Assembly: GCF_000722545.1 (NCBI RefSeq)
Contig: NZ_JNVM01000041.1
Span: 62,001-126,000 of the forward strand
Source of the DNA: Paenibacillus tyrphae
GTDB lineage: Bacteria > Bacillota > Bacilli > Paenibacillales > NBRC-103111
DNA length: 64,000 bases
Direction of reading: 5' to 3'
Positions 17,052-25,608 of this stretch are shown here, in pieces (within the stretch, counting starts at the first letter, position 1; every line of letters starts with the position of its first letter). A program made the translations under genes and the position numbers. The notes below the pieces were generated by a model. That model searched no databases. It saw only the letters and a list, made by a program, of their open reading frames with translations, and had not been told where the DNA came from.

Positions 17052-17218
17052 TTTGGTCAACTTTCTCCTGTTCTCTGCGTAAAATTTTGGTCTAGTTTGT
17101 TCATATAGAAAAACCGTAAACTCTAGGTAGCTTCTGATTTTAATTGGAGCGGGGGTTGAAAACGGTCTCCCTAGTTGGCAACAAAGAATGGGAACGGAAA
17201 TAAGAGGGAGGAACAGAT
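17052..17218. other. deoD leader region
   Basis: A spacer of 167 bases ending in GGGAGG eight bases before deoD. GGAG near 17143 can pair with CTCC near 17167, and GGTC/GACC-like segments surround it. No known riboswitch consensus, including purine, is seen. Confidence 0.35.
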
Positions 17219-17926
17219 ATGAGCGTGCATTTAGGCGCAAAGAATGGAGAAATAGCCGAACGCGTGCTGCTGCCAGGTGACCCTTTGCGGGCAAAATTTG
17301 TAGCAGAGCATTTCTTGGATGAGGCTTATTGTTATAACGAAGTTAGAGGAATGTACGGGTACACCGGCATGTACAAGGGTGTAGCGGTTTCCGTTCAAGG
17401 AACAGGGATGGGAAATCCATCGATGAGCATCTATGTATCTGAATTGATTAATGATTACGGGGCTAAGAAGCTGATTCGCATTGGCACATGCGGCGCTATG
17501 CAAAAAGAGCTCAATATCCGGGATATCATATTAGCTCAAGCCGTTTCCTCAGACAGCAATCTGACCGAGAAAATCTTCTATGGCTGCAATTATGCGCCGA
17601 CGGCGGATTTCTCCTTGCTATTAAAGGCATACCAGCAAGCACAGGCTAAACAGGTAAATGTATTCGTAGGCAACATCTATAACTCGGATGAATTCTACCG
17701 TGAAACATTGGACAGGCTGCACAAGTTTATGGATTTCGGAGTGTTGGCGGTAGAGATGGAGAGCACCTCCCTGTATACGTTAGCTGCTAAATATGGCGTA
17801 CAGGCATTATCTATTCTGACAGTAGGAAGTCAATTGCTAACCAATGAACGTCTGACCCATAAGGAAAGTGAGCAATCCTTCTACGAAATGGTCGAAATCG
17901 CCCTGAATACAGTTATTGGTGACTAA
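17219..17926 (+). CDS. deoD: Purine nucleoside phosphorylase, DeoD (hexameric) type
   Basis: A 235-residue hexameric-type phosphorylase, the normal length for DeoD. The phosphate-binding GDPLRAKF is near residues 20-27, GMGNPSMSIY near 64, RIGTCGAMQ near 87, and the ribose-binding VEMES near 179-183. It cleaves purine nucleosides with phosphate to base and ribose-1-phosphate. One key feature differs. Where E. coli DeoD has TVSDH with catalytic Asp204, this protein reads TVGSQ, replacing Asp by Ser. Substrate range may therefore differ, or this may be a specialised paralogue. The gene is first in a run with two transporter genes and overlaps the next frame. Confidence 0.88.
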   Translation: MSVHLGAKNGEIAERVLLPGDPLRAKFVAEHFLDEAYCYNEVRGMYGYTGMYKGVAVSVQGTGMGNPSMSIYVSELINDYGAKKLIRIGTCGAMQKELNIRDIILAQAVSSDSNLTEKIFYGCNYAPTADFSLLLKAYQQAQAKQVNVFVGNIYNSDEFYRETLDRLHKFMDFGVLAVEMESTSLYTLAAKYGVQALSILTVGSQLLTNERLTHKESEQSFYEMVEIALNTVIGD

Positions 17927-17930
17927 GGAA

Positions 17931-19226
17931 ATGAGGATACTTCTATCTGGATTGCAGTGGATGATCTTTATGATCGCCGGTGCAATTGCTGCGCCAATCG
18001 CGATTGCAGATTTGTACAATTTAACGCCCGTAGAGACTGCGGAGCTTATCCACAGCACCCTTATTGCGTTAGGAATCGCAGGCTTTCTACAAGGGTTGAT
18101 TGGCCATAAGTTACCCATTCATGAGGGTCCGGCAGGTTTGTGGTGGAGCATCTTTACCATATACGCCAGTCTAGTGGGGGTATTATTCACTTCGCATCTT
18201 GCTGCCTTGCAGGCGTTAGGCGGAGGAATGATGATGAGCGGCGGTTTATTTATCTTGCTCTCCCTGTTTAAGCTGATGGATAGGATCGCCCGCCTCTTTA
18301 CCCCAACCGTAACCTTTATCTATTTACTGTTATTGATATTGCAATTAAGCGGTTCTTTCATGAAAGGGATGATGGGAATTACATCAAGCCGCACGATGTT
18401 AGATGGCAAGGTGCTCTTACTTAGTGTGATTGTAGTCTGCATAACCTTTTGGCTGGGGAATAGCCGAATGTTGGTACTGCAACGGTTCTCGGTAATCATT
18501 AGCATATTCTTCGGTTGGCTGTTGTTTGCTATTTGCGGGAATATGCCAGCGATTCCACAGGCGGATACGATATTTAAACTTCCGGAGATTTTCCCATTCG
18601 GCAGACCCCACTTCGATATTGGAACCATTGCTACTGCGTGTTTATTAACCCTGTTGTTAATAACCAATGCCATAGCGTCCATTCGTTTGATGGAGACCGT
18701 TATGAAGCAAAAGGGCGCAGTAGACCATCAGCGTTATTTACGTGCAGGATATACTTCTGGAATTAGCCATTTCATTTGCGGCTGTTTAGGGGCCATCGGT
18801 TCAGTCCCTATTTCAGGAGCGGCAGGATTTGTTGAACAAACAGGGATGAGAGAGCGCAAACCGTTTTTAATTGGCTGCAGCTTAGTGATCGGCATCTCCC
18901 TGCTCCCGCCAATGATGAATATCATTGCGGCTATACCAGCTCCTATTGGCTATGCGGTTACATTCGTTATTTTTGTCAAAATGGTTGGATTGTCTCTGAA
19001 GGAGTTACAAAGTGTGATTCATCAAGAACGAACTTTAATAGTTAGCGGTGTGTCTTTGTTAGTTGGCGTTGGATTAATGTTTATGCCGGCATCAGCCACC
19101 ATTCACTTATCTCCGATTGTGGTCGCTATTCTGAATAATGGGTTAATCTGTGGAAGCCTGTTAGCCATTATTCTAGAACAAGGCTTGATATGGAAAGGAA
19201 AGCATGGGACAAAGCATCGTCACTAA
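17931..19226 (+). CDS. NCS2-family nucleobase permease (uracil/xanthine type)
   Basis: A polytopic membrane protein of about 431 residues with 12 or more hydrophobic segments. GLQWMIFMIAGAIAAP opens the first helix, and HEGPAGLWWSIF resembles the NCS2 substrate region of helix 3. ISGAAGFVEQTGMRERKPF near 300 matches the conserved helix-10 region with its acidic residue and the R-K loop of NCS2 carriers. It should import a purine or pyrimidine base by proton symport. It is coupled to deoD: the deoD stop at 17926 lies just before this ATG. A GTG at 17916 is an alternative start; neither has ideal spacing. Confidence 0.82.
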   Translation: MRILLSGLQWMIFMIAGAIAAPIAIADLYNLTPVETAELIHSTLIALGIAGFLQGLIGHKLPIHEGPAGLWWSIFTIYASLVGVLFTSHLAALQALGGGMMMSGGLFILLSLFKLMDRIARLFTPTVTFIYLLLLILQLSGSFMKGMMGITSSRTMLDGKVLLLSVIVVCITFWLGNSRMLVLQRFSVIISIFFGWLLFAICGNMPAIPQADTIFKLPEIFPFGRPHFDIGTIATACLLTLLLITNAIASIRLMETVMKQKGAVDHQRYLRAGYTSGISHFICGCLGAIGSVPISGAAGFVEQTGMRERKPFLIGCSLVIGISLLPPMMNIIAAIPAPIGYAVTFVIFVKMVGLSLKELQSVIHQERTLIVSGVSLLVGVGLMFMPASATIHLSPIVVAILNNGLICGSLLAIILEQGLIWKGKHGTKHRH

Positions 19227-19312
19227 ATTGTAACCGCTTTCTTCACCTTGGGCAGTACATGCACATTATGGTGGAGAAGGAGCAAACAACATCCGATTGG
19301 AGGAATATAGAC

Positions 19313-20494
19313 ATGCATTATATACTTTCGGTTGCTGGTTTGATTATTGTTCTCTTGCTGGCCTGGCTCGCGAGTAATGATAGGAGAAAGATTAAATACC
19401 GCCCAATCCTTACAATGATTGTTATTCAGATTGGGTTAGGATTGATTTTACTAAAAACGAGTGTAGGGGAATTTTTAATTAAAGGTTTTGCAAACAGCTT
19501 TGCAAAATTGCTTGGGTATGCCAACGAGGGTATTAATTTTGTCTTTGGCGGGATTGCCAACGAAGGGGCGCATACATTCTTCCTTTTTGTTCTGATGCCA
19601 ATTGTATTTATGTCAGCATTAATAGGGATTCTGCAGCATTATAAAATACTTCCTTTTATTATAAGGTATGTTGGTTTAGTGCTAAGCAAAATAAATGGAA
19701 TGGGAAAATTGGAGTCTTATAACGCGGTTGCGGCAGCCATTGTAGGGCAAAATGAAGTGTTTATATCCGTTAAAGATCAACTAGGATTATTGTCCAAAAA
19801 CCGCTTATACACACTGTGCGCGTCAGCCATGTCGACGGTATCGATGTCCATTGTTGGGTCATATATGACTATGCTGGAGCCGAGATATGTCGTGGCCGCA
19901 TTGTTTTTAAACTTATTTGGCGGTTTTATCGTGGCCTCCATAATTAATCCGTACGAAGTGAAACCGGAAGAGGATATTATTGATGTTCAGGATGAAGAAA
20001 AACAGACATTCTTCGAAATGCTGGGCGAATATATTATGGATGGTTTTAAAGTAGCTATAGTCGTTGGGGTCATGTTAGTTGGTTTTGTTGGATTAATTGC
20101 TTTAATTAATGGAATCTTCAGTAGCGTATTCGGCATTTCATTCCAAGGTATTTTAGGATATGCCTTCGCGCCAGTTGCTTTTCTTATGGGTGTACCATGG
20201 CATGAGGCTGCTAAGGCTGGCAGTATCATGGCGACAAAACTTGTTGCGAACGAATTTGTTGCCATGCTTGATTTCGTTAAGATCCAAAGCAGTTTAAGTG
20301 AGCGTACCACTGCCATTGTATCCGTATTTCTGATTTCATTTGCTAACTTTGGATCTATTGGTACCATTGTGGGGGCCGTCAAAGGATTGAATGAAAAACA
20401 AGGTAACGTCGTTGCCCGTTTCGGGCTGAAATTGTTATATGGTGCGACGCTTGTAAGTATTCTCTCTGCAGTAATCATCGGTATCATATTCTAA
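19313..20494 (+). CDS. nupC: NupC-type concentrative nucleoside transporter
   Basis: A 393-residue membrane protein, the usual size of CNT family nucleoside/cation symporters. NEGINFVFGG near residues 60-69, AAIVGQNEVFISVKD near 140, and MGVPWHEAAKAGSIMATKLV near 300 are conserved substrate- and cation-binding stretches, and ISFANFGSIG follows near 345. TTGGAGG nine bases before the ATG at 19313 fixes the start; longer in-frame starts overlap the permease gene. With deoD and the NCS2 permease it forms a salvage unit: uptake of nucleosides, phosphorolysis, and movement of bases. Confidence 0.92.
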   Translation: MHYILSVAGLIIVLLLAWLASNDRRKIKYRPILTMIVIQIGLGLILLKTSVGEFLIKGFANSFAKLLGYANEGINFVFGGIANEGAHTFFLFVLMPIVFMSALIGILQHYKILPFIIRYVGLVLSKINGMGKLESYNAVAAAIVGQNEVFISVKDQLGLLSKNRLYTLCASAMSTVSMSIVGSYMTMLEPRYVVAALFLNLFGGFIVASIINPYEVKPEEDIIDVQDEEKQTFFEMLGEYIMDGFKVAIVVGVMLVGFVGLIALINGIFSSVFGISFQGILGYAFAPVAFLMGVPWHEAAKAGSIMATKLVANEFVAMLDFVKIQSSLSERTTAIVSVFLISFANFGSIGTIVGAVKGLNEKQGNVVARFGLKLLYGATLVSILSAVIIGIIF

Positions 20495-20760
20495 TATAGA
20501 CGACTTGCAGAAGCGCGGGAGCGTATCGACGTGGCCGTGAATCTATGATATGGTGAAGGAAACCCAATTGCTGACAGTACTGCTGGAGGACCTTCATAGG
20601 AATCCGGTAACCTTGACTGTATGAATTGAGAGGAGCACTTCTATGCGATCGATCGAGCACGAATACTAAGTCCTATCTCCTTATGCGCGTGGCCCACCGG
20701 ACGGTATCTGTAAATGGAGTCATATTCGATTTGCAGATCACGATATTGGAGGGCTTTTAG

Positions 20761-21528
20761 ATGAGAAGAGAAGACAAGCAATTTGAACATTGGATCGGGC
20801 AAGCGAATCAGCCATTCTCGGGATGGGATTTTTCCCATATTGTAGAAACGGGACGAATGAATAGCGACTGCTTGGCATGGTCATATGGAAGCATGGCCAT
20901 CCCTCTCATGCGGGATGCCGAGTCGATGCTGGATATGGGAACCGGCGGCGGTGAGCTGTTGTCGATGTTGAAGCCGTGGCCGAGATCCGTTTGCGCCACC
21001 GAGGGCTATCGGCCGAATTTGTCTGTCGCCAAGGAACGATTGGAGCCGCTGGGTGTGACTGTCCTTTCGGTGGAGGATGACGAGCATCTTCCTTTTGAGA
21101 CCAGCCAGTTCGATCTGGTGCTGAACAAGCATGAAGCTTATTCGCCGCGGGAGGTTCGGCGGGTGCTCACCGATGGCGGCTATTTCCTCACTCAACAGTC
21201 GGGAGGCACCGATTGCTTCGAGATCAATGAACGATTCGGTGTGCCGTTAAATACAGCATTTGCGGAATGGAAGCTCGATGCCGCCATGCGGGGAATGCGG
21301 GAGAATCACTTTGAAGTTGTGAAACAGTCTGAGCAATTTCTTAGTCAACGATTCTATGATGTCGGCGCACTGGTCTATTATTTGAAGGCCGTTCCGTGGC
21401 AGATTCCGGATTTCGAAGTCGATAAATACAGAGAAGAGCTGTACAGCATTCACCTGCTTATTGAACAGCAAGGTTACTTTGAGGTGACACAGCACCGGTT
21501 CTACTTGCTGGCCAAAGCGTTGTCTTAG
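20761..21528 (+). CDS. Class I SAM-dependent methyltransferase
   Basis: A 255-residue methyltransferase with a Rossmann-type SAM fold. Motif I is MLDMGTGGGE near residues 57-66, an acidic residue binding the SAM ribose follows in ATEGYRPN near 79, and FDLVLNKHEAY near 119 is motif IV with REVRRVLTDGGYF after it. GGAGG sits 10-12 bases before the ATG. Proteins of this group often act on small molecules, rRNA or tRNA; the acceptor cannot be deduced. It stands alone, with a relic-bearing spacer upstream. Confidence 0.85.
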   Translation: MRREDKQFEHWIGQANQPFSGWDFSHIVETGRMNSDCLAWSYGSMAIPLMRDAESMLDMGTGGGELLSMLKPWPRSVCATEGYRPNLSVAKERLEPLGVTVLSVEDDEHLPFETSQFDLVLNKHEAYSPREVRRVLTDGGYFLTQQSGGTDCFEINERFGVPLNTAFAEWKLDAAMRGMRENHFEVVKQSEQFLSQRFYDVGALVYYLKAVPWQIPDFEVDKYREELYSIHLLIEQQGYFEVTQHRFYLLAKALS

Positions 21529-21658
21529 AGTATATTCAAATATTGGATAGTTGCATGGTAATCAAACTTTAAACATCAATCCGCAAACTTTTAAAAGCCT
21601 ATGGGATGGATTGATCAAGCCTCATTTTTGAAGACATTGAAAAAAGCCCTTAAATTGC

Positions 21659-21700
21659 AAGCTGGCACCGGAATTCTACCGGTGTCAGCTTGTTTAACTT
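21659..21700 (+). terminator. Strong hairpin, terminator-like
   Basis: AAGCTGGCACCGG pairs with CCGGTGTCAGCTT across AATTCTA with one mismatch and is followed by GTTTAACTTTCTTT. It is placed about 130 bases after the methyltransferase stop. Confidence 0.6.
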
Positions 21701-21893
21701 TCTTTGAATCCTCTCACCGTTTGTAGTAGCCACTGCACGCGCAGTCGGCGGAAGCAGCTTACGTTTCACTAAAGCTCCTGAAGGGAGTCTTGGATATTCG
21801 CCAAATAGATGCAGCGCGCGATTATGAAAGTGAGAATAATGAAAGAAATTTATAGGAATTCGGCTACTAAGGCGATGAGATCATCAAGAGACA

Positions 21894-22083
21894 AAGGCAC
21901 GGGGTAGATGACCGGATCGGAGCTTCGCGGCGATGAACCAGGCGTCTACCCTGCCGTTTTTAGCGGGCGTGACGGCTGGAGAACGGCCCGGTCGCTTCTA
22001 AGCCGAAGCGGATGTGCGTGAGACCGTGCTTTTGCATTAACGCCACGATCCGCTTGTGGAAAGCAAACACGCCGGGCTCGTCA
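21894..22083 (-). pseudogene. IS110-family transposase relic
   Basis: On the minus strand one frame reads HKRIVALMQKHGLTHIRFGL followed by EATGPFSS, which matches the G-L-E-(A/P)-T-G block of IS110 transposases. A stop separates it from NGRVDAWFIAAKLRSGHLP, which matches the K-x-D-x-x-D-A block. Neither start nor end of the transposase is present. Confidence 0.7.
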
Positions 22084-22173
22084 TTGGCGGGGGTAAATCA
22101 ACTCAATGGCTTGGTGCTATCACCTCCGGGAAGGACAGAGTTAGCACGTGGCGCCGATGGTAACGAGGTGCTG

Positions 22174-22599
22174 TTAGTTTCTGGTTTTAACAGCTAACCC
22201 GCTAAATGATATTGGTCCTACAACATCTACTCTTGTATTCGCAGCACGGTTTTCTGCTGTGACTGTGTAAGCATGAGTACCTGCTTTTACATTTCTATCT
22301 TCAGCTTGGAAGGTAATTATATAATTTTGCTCTGAGCCCGCAGATTCGATACCTTGCTGTGTGTTGAAAATTTCTGTATTACCGCGGAAGACTCTAAAGC
22401 GAATTTGCCCAATGCCTGTGACACCTCTAACACCAACGGATGCCACCAAATCTACCCGGTTCGGTTGAGAATTCACTGGAATCCGTATTGGGATCGCTGC
22501 GATGCCAGATTTTTGTGGGGAACGTCGAATAGTAAACGATTTGGCCGGGTTGAAACGACTAAGCGACTGGACGGCCGCTTTGTCAAGAATACGTACCAC
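22174..22599 (-). CDS. ExsC-like exosporium/spore-surface protein
   Basis: A 141-residue protein rich in beta-strand patterns. The segments RVDLVASVGVRGVTG, IRFRVFRGNTEIFNTQQGIE and VVGPISFSGLAV resemble exosporium protein C of the Bacillus cereus group and its relatives as I recall them. There is no signal peptide, as expected for a protein loaded onto spores from the mother cell. GTG at 22599 is preceded by AAGAGGAG at eight bases. Family assignment is from memory of the motif pattern and is not proven. If correct, it supports a spore-forming host. Confidence 0.62.
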   Translation of the reverse strand: MVRILDKAAVQSLSRFNPAKSFTIRRSPQKSGIAAIPIRIPVNSQPNRVDLVASVGVRGVTGIGQIRFRVFRGNTEIFNTQQGIESAGSEQNYIITFQAEDRNVKAGTHAYTVTAENRAANTRVDVVGPISFSGLAVKTRN

Positions 22600-22672
22600 A
22601 ATATCAACTCCTCTTTTTTAATGCTCCAATTTATGTAAGAGGCAAAGGGAATGATTGGGCACATGTAAGATG

Positions 22673-22846
22673 TTTACCCCGGACCAGCTTCGACAGAATG
22701 CTTCCCTCAGAACCTGGGCTTATCGCATTGCCATGTTTGGCGCAAAACAAAATGAAGCGCAAAAAAGCGCCAGCGAAAACACCTGGATAGCTAATGTGTC
22801 GGTAGACACCAAGAATCAGGTTTTTTCAACTGGCGCGATTCGCTAA
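22673..22846 (+). CDS. Possible small protein or relic
   Basis: A 57-codon open frame beginning MFTPDQLRQNASLRTWAYRI. Its composition is protein-like, with a helical first half, but no proper ribosome binding site precedes the ATG and I do not recognise it. It may be the relic of a longer gene. Confidence 0.22.
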   Translation, partial: FTPDQLRQNASLRTWAYRIAMFGAKQNEAQKSASENTWIANVSVDTKNQVFSTGAIR

Positions 22847-22868
22847 TGATCCCTATCCGCCCTTATTT

Positions 22869-25223
22869 TTACCAGATCGAGACGCGATCCTCCGGAGCGA
22901 CAAACATGCCATCCCCAGGCTTAATTCCATAGGTTTCATAGAATTCCGGGAAGTTCACAATCGTGCGGTTGACTCGAACTTTATTGGCTGAATGTACATC
23001 GTTTGTGCTTAGGGTCGCTACAAATTCTTTTGTCGTTGTGGATTTCCACATTTTCGCATTGCTTTCGAAATACGCTTTATAATCCGGATTGCTCATTTCG
23101 GATACAACTTGCAGTGAAGCGGCCATTCCGCCTAAATCGGCGACATTCTCGCTTAGTGTAAGCAGACCGTCGTTCACCACACCCGGAACAATCTCAATTC
23201 CATTGTAGAACTTGATCAGTTCCTGGTTTTTCTCTTTGAACTTCTTAAAGTCCTCTTCCGTCCACCAGTTATTTGCATTGCCATTCTCATCGTATGCCGA
23301 TCCGTTGTTATCAAATGCATGGCTGATCTCGTGGCCGATGATCATGCCAATTGCGCCAAAGTTTTCTTCAGGTTTAGCGTTAATGTCATAGAAAGGCGCT
23401 TGGAGAATACCGGCAGGGAACGTAATTTCGTTATTAAGCGCATTGTAGAAAGCATTTACTGTATAAACGCTGGTTCCCCATTCCGTTCTATCCACCGATT
23501 TTCCCAGCTTTGCTTTCAACTTATCAATGGATGCTGTGGTTACTGCTAAGGAATTAGAGAACAGCGAACCGCCTTTGTCGTATGTCTTGATAGCTATTTT
23601 GTCTAATGTCGTATCCCACTTATCCGGATATCCGATCTTAACAGTCATTGTATCCAGCTTCTTAATTGCCTTAGCTTTTGTTGTTTCTGACATCCAATCA
23701 AGCGATTTTATTCTTTTCTCATATGTAGCGATTAATTTCTTTACCATTTGCTCAACATCTTTTTTAGCTTCCGGCGAAAAATGTTTCTCGGCAAACATTT
23801 GCTCCAAATATCCGCTCATCGTGCTCTTTGTCATGGATACGGCAATTTCCCGATCTGTTTTTTTTCCTGAAACGCCGTATAGTGCTGTGGAAAACTCATT
23901 TGCGGCGTCTCTGAATTCATCCGACAATAAACCGCCTGTTGCCGTAAGCAGTTGTACTTTGGAATAAGCTTTAAGCACTTCAAGATTAGATTCGGTCAAG
24001 AACTCTGCGCCTTTTTGCGCCAACTTCACATCGAATACGATAGCCTTATCGGTATTGTCGACTTTCATCGATTTCAAGGCCTGTTTCATATCTACTTCTT
24101 TAAACAGCTCATCGAATTGTTCGATCGTATACGGATTATAGTATTTATTGACGTCGCCTTGTTCATGAGGTTCAAGCGACACGGAAGCTAAGCTTTTCTC
24201 CATTTCATAAACCTTCTCGGCACGGGCTTTCGCTGCAGACTCATCTTCCCCCGTCAGCACAAGAATTTTGGTCATATATTGAAAATAGGCTTCTTTCGCT
24301 TTCGCGTCTTCCGTTACAAAGCTGTTTTTGTCCAGACCTGTGGCTAATCCGGTGTAATACAAAGCATTTTCACTGCTGTTCTTGGCATCGCCCATGATTG
24401 CAAAGCGGAATAGCATGCTTAGACCTAATTCTTTCTCCATGGCAAGATCTGCTTGAACAAGCTCGTCAAGAGTTTTCGCCCCGTTAATTGCCGTTAAATA
24501 TTTTTGAATGGGCTGAATCCCTTGTTTGTTTCTATTTTCGGTATCCAACGCCGTCGCATAAAAGTCGGCAAGCTTCTGTTCTTTTGTTCCTTCTGCGAAT
24601 TGTTTGCCGGTCAGCCCATCTATTATTTTTGCTATTTTATCGTTATTTTGTTTGTGCAGCTCCGGAAATCCGCCACCCATGATTTCTCCTGCCGGAATTG
24701 TCGATTTATTTAACCATTGCTTATTGATTGCTTCATAAAAATCGTCATTTAAATGGGAGCCTTCGAGCGCCCACACTCTGGCGATAATGGTTTGGAACTC
24801 AGCGATCGTCATATTGTCGTTTACGCCTAAGGTGCCGTCAGGGTTGCCCGTCAGCACGCCTGCTTTGGCCAGCTTTTCGATATCTTCCTTAGCCCAAGCC
24901 GGTACATCGGTGAACTCGACGCCAAATGTTCCACTGCGCAGATCGTTTCCGACAGGCTTCGGCAATTCGCCGAATGCCCTGCTCAACATGACTAATGCTT
25001 CAACCTTCTTAGCCGGCTCCTTCTCTCTCAATGCTCCGTCTTCATAGCCTTGAATAACGGCTTCTTTATTAATTCCGGATGTATAATCGTCGGCTGCCGT
25101 CAACAAGGTAGTAACGATCTCTCCTCTTGTCGCTGGCGGCGGCATTTCATCAGCATATACGGATACGCTGACTGGTAGGACCATTGTAATGGCCATGAGT
25201 AGGGATAAACACTTCTGTTTCAT
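22869..25223 (-). CDS. Surface M13-family (neprilysin-like) zinc metallopeptidase
   Basis: A 784-residue exported peptidase. Residues 1-24 form a signal peptide (KQKCLSLLMAITMVLPVSVS) ending before ADEMPPPA. Residues about 30-155 contain two SLH-like segments (VIQGYEDGALRE, TDVPAWAKEDIEKLAKAGVL), suggesting attachment to cell-wall polymers. The M13 domain follows. Its zinc site HEISHAFD and the third ligand with Asp in ENVADLGG lie in the last 150 residues, with VNAFYNALNNEITFPAGILQ as the substrate-binding strand. GGAGGAG precedes the ATG at 25223. It should cleave short peptides outside the cell. It is monocistronic. Confidence 0.92.
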   Translation of the reverse strand: MKQKCLSLLMAITMVLPVSVSVYADEMPPPATRGEIVTTLLTAADDYTSGINKEAVIQGYEDGALREKEPAKKVEALVMLSRAFGELPKPVGNDLRSGTFGVEFTDVPAWAKEDIEKLAKAGVLTGNPDGTLGVNDNMTIAEFQTIIARVWALEGSHLNDDFYEAINKQWLNKSTIPAGEIMGGGFPELHKQNNDKIAKIIDGLTGKQFAEGTKEQKLADFYATALDTENRNKQGIQPIQKYLTAINGAKTLDELVQADLAMEKELGLSMLFRFAIMGDAKNSSENALYYTGLATGLDKNSFVTEDAKAKEAYFQYMTKILVLTGEDESAAKARAEKVYEMEKSLASVSLEPHEQGDVNKYYNPYTIEQFDELFKEVDMKQALKSMKVDNTDKAIVFDVKLAQKGAEFLTESNLEVLKAYSKVQLLTATGGLLSDEFRDAANEFSTALYGVSGKKTDREIAVSMTKSTMSGYLEQMFAEKHFSPEAKKDVEQMVKKLIATYEKRIKSLDWMSETTKAKAIKKLDTMTVKIGYPDKWDTTLDKIAIKTYDKGGSLFSNSLAVTTASIDKLKAKLGKSVDRTEWGTSVYTVNAFYNALNNEITFPAGILQAPFYDINAKPEENFGAIGMIIGHEISHAFDNNGSAYDENGNANNWWTEEDFKKFKEKNQELIKFYNGIEIVPGVVNDGLLTLSENVADLGGMAASLQVVSEMSNPDYKAYFESNAKMWKSTTTKEFVATLSTNDVHSANKVRVNRTIVNFPEFYETYGIKPGDGMFVAPEDRVSIW

Positions 25224-25608
25224 CGTCGGGCTCCTCCAAGGTGTAGTTTTATGTATAAAAACAGATAAATGAATAGGATTTCTCCCATTCATATCCTTTC
25301 ATTATAGCTGAAACAGTTCTGTTTGAAAATGTTGTAAGGAGCCTGTTCATTTTCAAGAGAGCATAAATGTATCGTCAACTACGTTAATCAATTGATTTTC
25401 TAGGAACTGTTGCGCCGCGGCAAGCTCGTTTCGTAATTTTCGCCGATAGACCCGTTAAGCTTGACCGTATCATAGGTGATGGTAACGGATTACAATATTC
25501 TACAAAATATTTAAATGGGATAGTAAGCGTAGAAGGAAAATTGGAAAATTTGTAGAAAACTTGTTGTACCTACAATAGATTATGTTTTGTACAGGGGGGA
25601 AAGAAGTT
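25224..25608. other. Divergent spacer with repeat copy
   Basis: This spacer serves the minus-strand peptidase and the plus-strand NACHT gene. It holds the longest copy of the dispersed repeat (25403-25486). The right half, just before the NACHT gene, is notably AT-rich. Confidence 0.5.
25403..25486 (+). repeat. Dispersed repeat, copy E
   Basis: It links both halves of the family: TAGGAACTGTTGCGCCGCGG and CAAGCTCGTTTC (shared with copy F) run straight into CGCCGATAGACCCGTTAAGC and TTGACCGTATCATA (shared with copies A and C). Confidence 0.7.

Larger units (their letters stand above)
21529..22173. other. Spacer with hairpin and IS110 relic
   Basis: It contains a strong hairpin at 21659-21691 and a decayed IS110-type transposase segment on the minus strand (21894-22083). 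No intact gene is seen in the rest. Confidence 0.55.

Noticed and set aside
17052..17218. Purine or preQ1 riboswitch ahead of deoD
   Set aside because: The spacer has minor pairing potential but none of the conserved bases of purine, preQ1 or other known classes.
20495..20760. Small protein before the methyltransferase
   Set aside because: Several very short frames with fair ribosome sites exist (for example one ending after RSIEHEY), but none is long enough or recognisable.
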